Assembly: GCF_042453785.1 (NCBI RefSeq)
Contig: NC_091677.1
Coordinates: 6,481,501 to 6,545,500, forward strand
Direction: 5' to 3'
DNA: 64,000 nt
From: Malus domestica
Lineage: Eukaryota > Streptophyta > Magnoliopsida > Rosales > Rosaceae
In this document: piece after piece, positions 57,470 to 64,000 of the stretch
Layout: every line of letters starts with the position of its first letter
Position numbering within the stretch: position 1 is the stretch's first letter
Translations under genes and position numbers: made by a program
Notes under the pieces: generated by a model
Databases searched by the model: none
What the model was told of the DNA's origin: nothing
What the model saw: only the letters and a program-made list of their open reading frames with translations

Positions 57470-58700
57470 GTAGTTGAGCCTTTTTCCTTCTTTTTCACCA
57501 TGAATTGACCCCATTCATTGCATTTTTTTTGCTTTAAAATGGCTTTGGGCATCCTATCCCATTTTTTTTCATTTTTTTCTTCATATAAGGGGCCAAAAGC
57601 ACTTTAATCCATACTAAAAGCATTTCTAACCGAGCCCATAATCACTTTGTTAGATTTAGGTTTTCTTCTCGTCGTGACTATTTTGACTTCTAGTACAACC
57701 CAACTGAAAATGTATGCTAAACTTTCTATCACACCATTTGAATTAGTATAACTCATTAATCCACGAGCTAGCCACGAGTTTGAATTTCACGAATCTAAGA
57801 TATAGTATACTAAATTATATAAGACTTATTATAGCATGAGTTAATTTAAAACACGAAACTCCCAATTAAAACAAGTTTAGTTCTAAATTCTAGTTCTCTC
57901 CTATTTTTTTTTTCTTTCCTTCCAATTAAAACAAGTTTAGTTCTATTTAGTTCTAGTTCTCTCCTTAATTTAGACACGGAACTCTTAATTAAAACTGTTA
58001 CATGTAGAAAAGGTCGCTCCACATTAATTTAGTGATTCGACCGATCAAGTCATTATCTTCTCTCGCTGGCATATGTCAATTTTTGTGTGCGTGTGTGTAG
58101 TGTTTATTCAAGACCGGACACATTATTAGTACCCGAGGGCCTGACAGAGGCATGTTAATCATGATTATTAGAAAAATCTGCGCCGGTTCTTTCTTCGTGC
58201 TTCTTGGTCAACAAGCATACTAGTACAATTATAAGTACTTCCTAATGAATTAACCTACCTAACTTAATACGCTTGTAACCTGCAATTAGTGCCGTTTTGT
58301 ATTTTTCACAAAAATAAAATAAAAGTCGATGCCCGAGGGCTAAGGGTATCTGGCCTACATATATCTGGCCGACATATATGGATTTTTCAACGTGGTAACA
58401 CTTTATTCTGTGTGAACACAAGGTACAACGTAATGTAGCAGAGTAGACACGTAGTAGGAGGCTAGTACTAGTGACTCCATAGTCATGACATTCGATTTTG
58501 CCTCAAGGGTAACATTTGATGTTAAAATTAAAAAAAAATGTTATGCTTACTGTATGGAAATGTATTTTTCATACGATATATGTACCATCTTTTTAATATA
58601 GATAGAATGGACATGTGTTGGTGGGTCAATATCTTAATTAGAGAGGTGGGACAAATATAAGTGCAACATTACTCTTATGAATAATCTTTTCAATTTCATT
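57470..58700. other. Intergenic, nothing recognised
   Basis: AT-rich, with a local duplication of CCAATTAAAACAAGTTTAGTTCT near 57870 and 57922. No gene. Confidence 0.4.
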
Positions 58701-58705
58701 TCAAA

Positions 58706-59310
58706 TGCAATAGAGAATGTATTCAATTGAAATTTTGAGAGATTTAACAGAATTTATGAATTCTTGGATTTTGATGGAGTTTAATTGATTTGTAGAAATT
58801 CTACATAAAATTTTGATTCAATTCGTTTGAAATCTCAAGGGGGAGGTGAGATTGTGCATTCTTCAAATACGTTATGAAATCTCTCCAATTTCTTCAAATT
58901 CCTCACCTTTTAAAAATAAATCCCTTTTTTTTAATAAATGATTTTATCTACATTAAGGGGGTGAAGGGTGGGCTTAGCTTCATGATGGGCTAGCAATAGT
59001 GTGGTTCATATTCACATTCGACGAGAATCAAACCTAAAAATTCTCATTTATAAGTGTAAAGGAATACCACTAGACTGTTGAACTAAGTGGTAAATAAACG
59101 ATAAATCATTAATTGAATACCTCTGAAATGTTATAAACTTCTTTAAAATTCTAATTGAGTACACTCAGATTTTTTAAGTATTTTAATAAACTATCATAAA
59201 GTTCTGATTGAATACACATTAAATTTTAAAGAAACATTTAATATTCTAATTAAATATTCCTCAATTTATTAAAATAATTAAAATTCTTTAAAATCCCTAT
59301 TGAATATGCC
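58706..59310. mobile_element. Compound MITE with a nested SINE
   Basis: The left half (58712-58910) is repeated at 63616-63808. The right end, in reverse complement GAGGCATATTCAATAGGGAT, resembles the left end GAATGTATTCAATTGAAAT, suggesting inverted termini. The SINE at 58925-59091 sits inside. No TSD resolved. Confidence 0.45.
58925..59091 (-). mobile_element. tRNA-derived SINE (minus strand)
   Basis: Poly-T at 58925, then GATTTTATCTACATTAAGGG and the family end TACCACTAGACTGTTGAACTAAGTGG. Family of 9007-9187. Confidence 0.55.
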
Positions 59311-59713
59311 TCACTTTACTTGATAATTATTTTGTTCTCAATTTTTCTAACTTTTATGTACTAGAGGTATGATAGCTAATTAAGTATACCCAAGTATAGG
59401 TACGTACTTAGTGGCCATAATAGCGGAGATCGATTAAATGCACAAAAGCATACCCAAAAATAAGTACTTTTCTGAATATGGAAGTGGTCCTTGATTTATG
59501 GCCACAGTTTTTATAACTATATACATCACTAGAATTAAAAAAAAAAAAAAAAACAGTTGGTGATTTTGCCATAAAAGTTCACCTTTTTTAGGATCGAAAA
59601 ATCTCACGCAAGCATTTTAGTCTTCGTTGGCTACCATCATGCAATTCACTGACACTAAGACTCATTACCAACCACTGGACCACCCCTGCTGTAGTTATAT
59701 ACATCACTAGATT

Positions 59714-59855
59714 TGTTTTTTTTTACCAGCGATATTATCTAGACTAAAGGAGAAAGAGATGGTTTAAGCTTCATAATAGGGTTTCAATAGTGAGAATCGA
59801 CTTAAAACTTTTCACTTATAAATAAAGAAAAATATCACTACACTTAAATTAAGTG
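59714..59855 (-). mobile_element. tRNA-derived SINE, diverged (minus strand)
   Basis: Poly-T, GATATTATCTAGACTAAAGG, then a decayed remainder ending AATATCACTACACTTAAATT. Followed by a duplicated TGACATTTGCAGGCGGCCGG (near 59868 and 59908) that recurs at about 63976. Confidence 0.45.
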
Positions 59856-60372
59856 TGTGTGAATCTGACATTTGCAGGCGGCCGGAAAATGCGAGGATTG
59901 AGACTTGACATTTGCAGGCGGCCGGCCAATGCGAGGATTGAGAATAGTGCAAAAGGCAGTCTTAATCATGTTGAAGGAAAAGTCACAAAATGTGACTAGC
60001 TACCGTCTGATTCATTTTATCTTTTGCTTGCGTCTAAAGTCTCCTATATATTTTTCAGCGTGTGTCGTGACCCATGATTCCATGTGGGCTATCTGAAGGA
60101 GGAAGTCCAACAAAACAACTCCAGCCCATCCAAATCAGCAGGGCAATTCGGTGGGTCCAACCCCCTAAACCAAGTAATCAGGCCATTCTCGCCCGCCTGT
60201 ACACCTAAAGCGATATGACGTCAGGCTGACGTGTAAGGGTGACTTCAGCATGACGTTAGTCACGGAAGATGTCGTCTTCACAACCATTTTCCCCTTTCTG
60301 CAAAATCCCAAAAACCCAATACTTATAAAAAAAAATTAAAAAAAAAAAACCCCAAATAATTACAATCACAAA

Positions 60373-61121
60373 TAAGGATGGGCGCAGTTCAGTTTTGTGC
60401 GGTTTTGAGTGAAACCAAAACCAAAACTGCAAGTTTTTGCTGTTTGGTTCGGTGCGGTTTTGAGGCTAAAACCAAAATGAAACCAAACCATTTAGTTCAG
60501 TTCGGTTTGATTTCAAACGGTTTTGGTTTGGTTTTATTATTGGAAAAAACTATTATGGTTACCTAGTTGATGACAACAAAACTCACATCCACCACAACAA
60601 AATAATTCAACTTGAGGCAACCAAAGTTAATAAATTCATGTTCACAAATCCAAAATACAAGTGCAGTTTGAAGAGCACTGCCCCAAATCGATTCAAATTC
60701 AGGAAGAAAGCCAAAGCCTTCCCACAGAAAGTCAGACTGTAATTGTAGATGAGATTGTCAAGGATTTGCCCAACAAGCGATCTGCTTAATTACTTCCTTG
60801 CCTCGCTACATCACAAATTCATGATTGGCGTAAGTTTAGGGTCTGATACCATCACAAATTCACATTACCTAGTTGATGACAATAGAATTCATAGCACAAC
60901 AAAATAATTCTACTAAATGAAAATAACCAATTAGAATTTAACATTTAATAAAGGTATGCGGCTTCGGTTTCGGAGGGCCGGAACCGAAACCAAACCATTT
61001 TCCCCTATTCGGTTCGGTTTCAAATTGAAACCGTTTTGAAACCGCAAAACCAAATCGTTCGGTGCGATTCGATTTGGTTTGTGTTTCGATTGCGGTTTTC
61101 GGTTTCAAGTGCCCACCCCTA
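60373..61121. mobile_element. hAT-type element
   Basis: 749 bp, ends TAAGGATGGGCG and reverse complement TAGGGGTGGGCA, exact 8-bp TSD ATCACAAA (60365-60372, 61122-61129). Subterminal arms are rich in GGTTTYGGTTTGGTTT / AAACCGAAACC repeats. The interior (about 60550-60940) may hold a nested miniature retroelement. No transposase. Confidence 0.8.
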
Positions 61122-61569
61122 ATCACAAAATCCAATTCATTTTCATAATTTCTGCAAAAACAAAAAACAGAAAAACAAAATCGAGAAATAAAAAATCCAA
61201 GAAACAATGGAAATATCATACATCGTGTGAATCGTGGGCAGGGGATTGGACTGGTAAAGAGCAAGGAACAGGAAACAGGCACTACAACGAAGTGTCTGAA
61301 TCTACAAACCTATTTGAATCTGAATGCACAATCACAGAGCAGGAAACAAACATTGCGTTGCAGTGTTCGAAAAATGGAGGTTGAAGGTGGTGGGAGGCGG
61401 GGAGGTTGAAGTCTGAAGGTGGTGGGAGGCGCGATTTACAATGAAGGAGATGGAAAAGTTTGGTGTTTTAAATGGTAATGGCATCATTTGTAATTTTAAT
61501 TTGAATGAGCTATTTTAATGTATCTTAAAGTCTCATTGACCTATTTATAATTCCAATAAATTTGATTGA

Positions 61570-62225
61570 CCTATTGTTAATATCATAACTTTTAATTAAT
61601 TTTATACAAAATCACCCTTAATTTTATTTAACATTCTTCAAACTTGAAAGACTCAATTAATGTACCTAAATATTAGTGCCAAAATGTGTGTACTGAAATG
61701 TATTATATTGAACTAATGTATTTAAATGTTAGTACTAAAATGTATGTATCAAAATATATGCACCGAAATATATTATATTAAATTAATGTACCTAAATGTG
61801 TGTATTGAAATGTATGCACTGAAATGTTAGTACCAAAATGTATTATATTGAATTAATGTACCTAAATGTTTGTATCGAAATATATGTACCAAAATGTGTG
61901 TACCTAAATGTATGCACCAAAATGTAATATAATGAATTTAATCTAAATGAAGAAGACAAAGTACATCGAAATATATTATATAACAAAAATTAGTTTATCT
62001 AAATGTTTATAACAAAATATATTACAATAAATGAAATGAAAATGAAATCAAATTAATACATTAAAAATTAGGAAGAAAAAGAGAAATAATTAAAAAATCA
62101 AAATATAATTAATAAATGAGGTTATTAATGTATCAAGGGACTAAAATTAGATTTCGATCTTACTCATGCTTTTAATCTAAACGTCATTTTTGCCATAGAT
62201 TAAAATGAAGTTTTCTATATTCATT
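61570..62225. repeat. Minisatellite-bearing repeat, second copy
   Basis: Degenerate tandem units such as AAATGTATGTACCAAAATGT and ATTATATTGAATTAATGTA fill 61670-61930. The right flank TAAAATGAAGTTTTCTATAT is the reverse complement of the flank at 52953. Same element as 52940-53830 in opposite orientation. Confidence 0.6.
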
Positions 62226-62263
62226 ATCTAAACTACCTATTAGATAATGGATACTATGGCGGC

Positions 62264-63603
62264 CATGGAACTGTAGGAACACTATGGTGTTTGAAAAGAA
62301 GAATGTTCATCCCATGGATGCAGTAATGATATTACAACAACATTGAGATGAGTTTTAGAAGATGAAAAATGGGCAATGATGGTAGATGTAGTGAGGCATC
62401 CACGCTTATTTCTACATCTTTTCCCACATCTTGAGAACGGTGACCTTTTCGTATACTTAAGCTTAATTGTGATCACTGGCGGAGCTACACCCACGGCTAC
62501 AGTGGGCTGTAGCCTAGGGAGGATTTTAACAAACTGCTGGTATAATAGTTTATATATGAGTTTGTTGTTGCTTATTGTATGTATAATAGCCCATCAAAAT
62601 CCTGCCAAAACTATTAGTTAATGTGTTTCTTAATTTATAAATAATACTTTTATTACCTTATATATTATTTTATTATTTTTAGACTAAAAGTAAAAATGGT
62701 AAATTAATACATAATTAGGTTTCTCCTATTCCCCATGCTTTTTACCCTATTCGTTCAAAACAAAAAAAATTAAACCCTCTACCCTAAGAAAAGAAAAACT
62801 ATAAATCACCATCAAATTATTTTCTAATGAAATTCAACACTAGGTATGCTCTTCATGTCTTCATTTAACTTATTTCTTGATTCAATTGTTAGGTTAATTT
62901 TTTTTAGTCCTTGAATTTGTCTATTAGGGTTAAAGATTATGGGAATAGTCCATGTTTCATGGTTCTTGTATTTGTAACTAAAAAAAAGGGCTCAACAACA
63001 ATATCGATTCTAATAATAACAAAAGATTTCAATTTCATTCCATATATCTACGGCACGACTTGAATTGGTATCCCCTAACCTTTTTTTTCTTTTGGGTACT
63101 TGTTATCAACAAAAGTGATAATATTTGTTCTCTTTCTATTGCTTTTTTGTATGCATGTTTTATTTGTGTAAAAATTAGTTGGAAAGTAATTAATAAACTT
63201 GTTTGGATTAGTACTTCATGTTCTTACTTTTATGTAGATTACTATATAATTTTATGTAGGCAAAAAATAATAATTCATAAGATTACATGCTAATAATTTA
63301 AGTTAGCCCACCCAAGAAAAATTTTATGGCTCCGTTATTGATTGTGATGGAGCATGGAGCAAGGGGAGAGGGAGCTTTGCATGGGTAGTAAGGGATTTTA
63401 CAGGTATTTTTCTGGGGGCGGGTGGGTTCGGGAACTTTCCTTGCAATCCTAGTTTAATGGCGGAAGCGGAAGCAATAAGGGCGGCTATTTTTTCATGTGT
63501 GGAGAAAAGATTTTCCGATATACAGTTGGAGTTAGATTTTAAGTGTTCTGTGGGGATGATTACTGGTGCTTTGCACCAAAGGCTATGCTTGAAGGTATCT
63601 TGA
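62264..63603 (+). pseudogene. LINE-type reverse transcriptase tail with RNase H domain, split by a hAT element
   Basis: The left part (62264-62473) shows a decayed LINE ORF2 C-terminus (CRNTMVFEKKNVHPMDAVM with later stops) leading into ILKLNCD. The right part (63334-63603) is open and encodes CDGAWSKGRGSFAWVVRDF, MAEAEAIRAAIFSCVEK and FSDIQLELDFKCSVGMI, the RVT_3/RNase H-like signature with catalytic D and E. The break lies exactly between NCD and GAW, where the hAT element at 62474-63340 duplicated 8 bp. The domain stops at 63603 before its usual end. Confidence 0.7.
62474..63340. mobile_element. hAT-type element inserted in the LINE remnant
   Basis: 867 bp, ends CACTGGCGGAGCTA and reverse complement CAATAACGGAGCCA, exact 8-bp TSD ATTGTGAT (62466-62473, 63341-63348). 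CACTGGCGGAGC is like the ends of plant hAT elements with MYM-type zinc-finger transposases. AT-rich core, no transposase ORF. Confidence 0.8.
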
Positions 63604-64000
63604 TGCAATAGGGTGTGTATTCAATTGAAATTTTGAGTGATTTAAAAGAATTTATAAATTCATGGATTTTGATGGGTTTAATTGATTTGTAGAAATTTTA
63701 TGTAAAATTTTGATTTAATTCCTTCGAAATTTTAGGGGGAGAGGTGAGATTGTGCATTCTTCAAATATAGTATGAAATCTCTCAAATTTCTTTAAATTCC
63801 TCACCTTTAAAAAAAAATTTAAAAAATTCTTTTTTTTTAATAAACGATATTATCTATAATAAGGGGGAAAATGATGGGTTTAACCTCAGACTAGCAATAA
63901 TATGGTTTAAATTCGTTTTCTCACTTACAAGTGAATAGAAATACCACTCAACTTAAATTAAGCATGTGTGAATCTGATATTTGGAGGCGGCCGGCAAATG
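63604..64000. mobile_element. Second copy of the MITE plus SINE compound
   Basis: 63616-63808 matches 58712-58910; a SINE of the 9007 family follows at 63829-63967 at the same junction (CCTCACCTTT then an A/T-rich link then poly-T). The end TTGGAGGCGGCCGGCAAATG matches the sequence after the SINE at 59714. Runs off the window. Confidence 0.5.

Noticed and set aside
63324-63608. 94-codon minus-strand ORF
   Set aside because: The plus strand encodes the RNase H domain; the minus frame has no homology.

Overview
This is nuclear DNA from a dicot plant. Five lines of evidence support this: intron-rich genes with plant-only products (a thylakoid-lumen photosystem II factor, a TPS-e/f diterpene synthase, a plant group E PP2C, an A1 aspartic protease of the nepenthesin type), AT-rich introns, an Au-type SINE, Ty1-copia and hAT/PIF/MULE elements, and a plant-type snRNA promoter. 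The repeat families look to me like those of Rosaceae, perhaps apple or pear, but that is recognition from memory and needs a database check. No bacterial, organellar, rRNA or true tRNA genes were seen.

Five host genes look complete. PSB27 (16620-17135, minus) acts in photosystem II repair and assembly and has a G-box/I-box module just upstream. A five-exon PP2C (26135-28565, plus, 466 aa) has an acylation-type N-terminus. A small secreted glycine/proline-rich putative cell-wall protein lies at 32694-33089 (plus). A plastid-targeted Mpv17/PMP22-family membrane protein (36125-38653, minus) has six recognised exons. A 12-exon class I terpene synthase (50583-56430, minus, 851 aa) resembles geranyllinalool synthase. 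A 60-codon single-TM ORF at 35003-35185 (minus) may be a sixth. Two tandem aspartic-protease pseudogenes (39215-39727 and 41401-48035) lie between the Mpv17-like gene and the terpene synthase. These genes do not form an evident pathway.

The rest is layered transposons, many with boundaries fixed by target-site duplications (TSDs) read by eye. 1-2234 holds long-LTR remnants. 3026-7601 is a gag-only LTR element. 11762-16290 is a PIF/Harbinger-like element with an intact two-exon ORF1; two hAT elements have jumped into it. One carries a fragment of a CIPK kinase gene. The other carries a U2-snRNA-like sequence behind three tandem copies of a plant snRNA promoter, which is the most unusual thing in the window. 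29089-32076 is a row of three TIR elements; the last is a MULE-like element with a captured 5' fragment of a DUF1639-type gene. 42654-47901 is a very young Ty1-copia insertion (1 LTR difference in 258 bp, perfect TSD) that split an already broken protease gene and itself carries two in-frame stops. 48134-49862 is a long solo LTR. 56933-64000 is MITEs, SINEs, a hAT element, a minisatellite-bearing repeat, and a LINE RNase H remnant cleanly split by another hAT insertion.

All gene models are by-eye splice assignments that preserve reading frame; no alignment or expression data were used.
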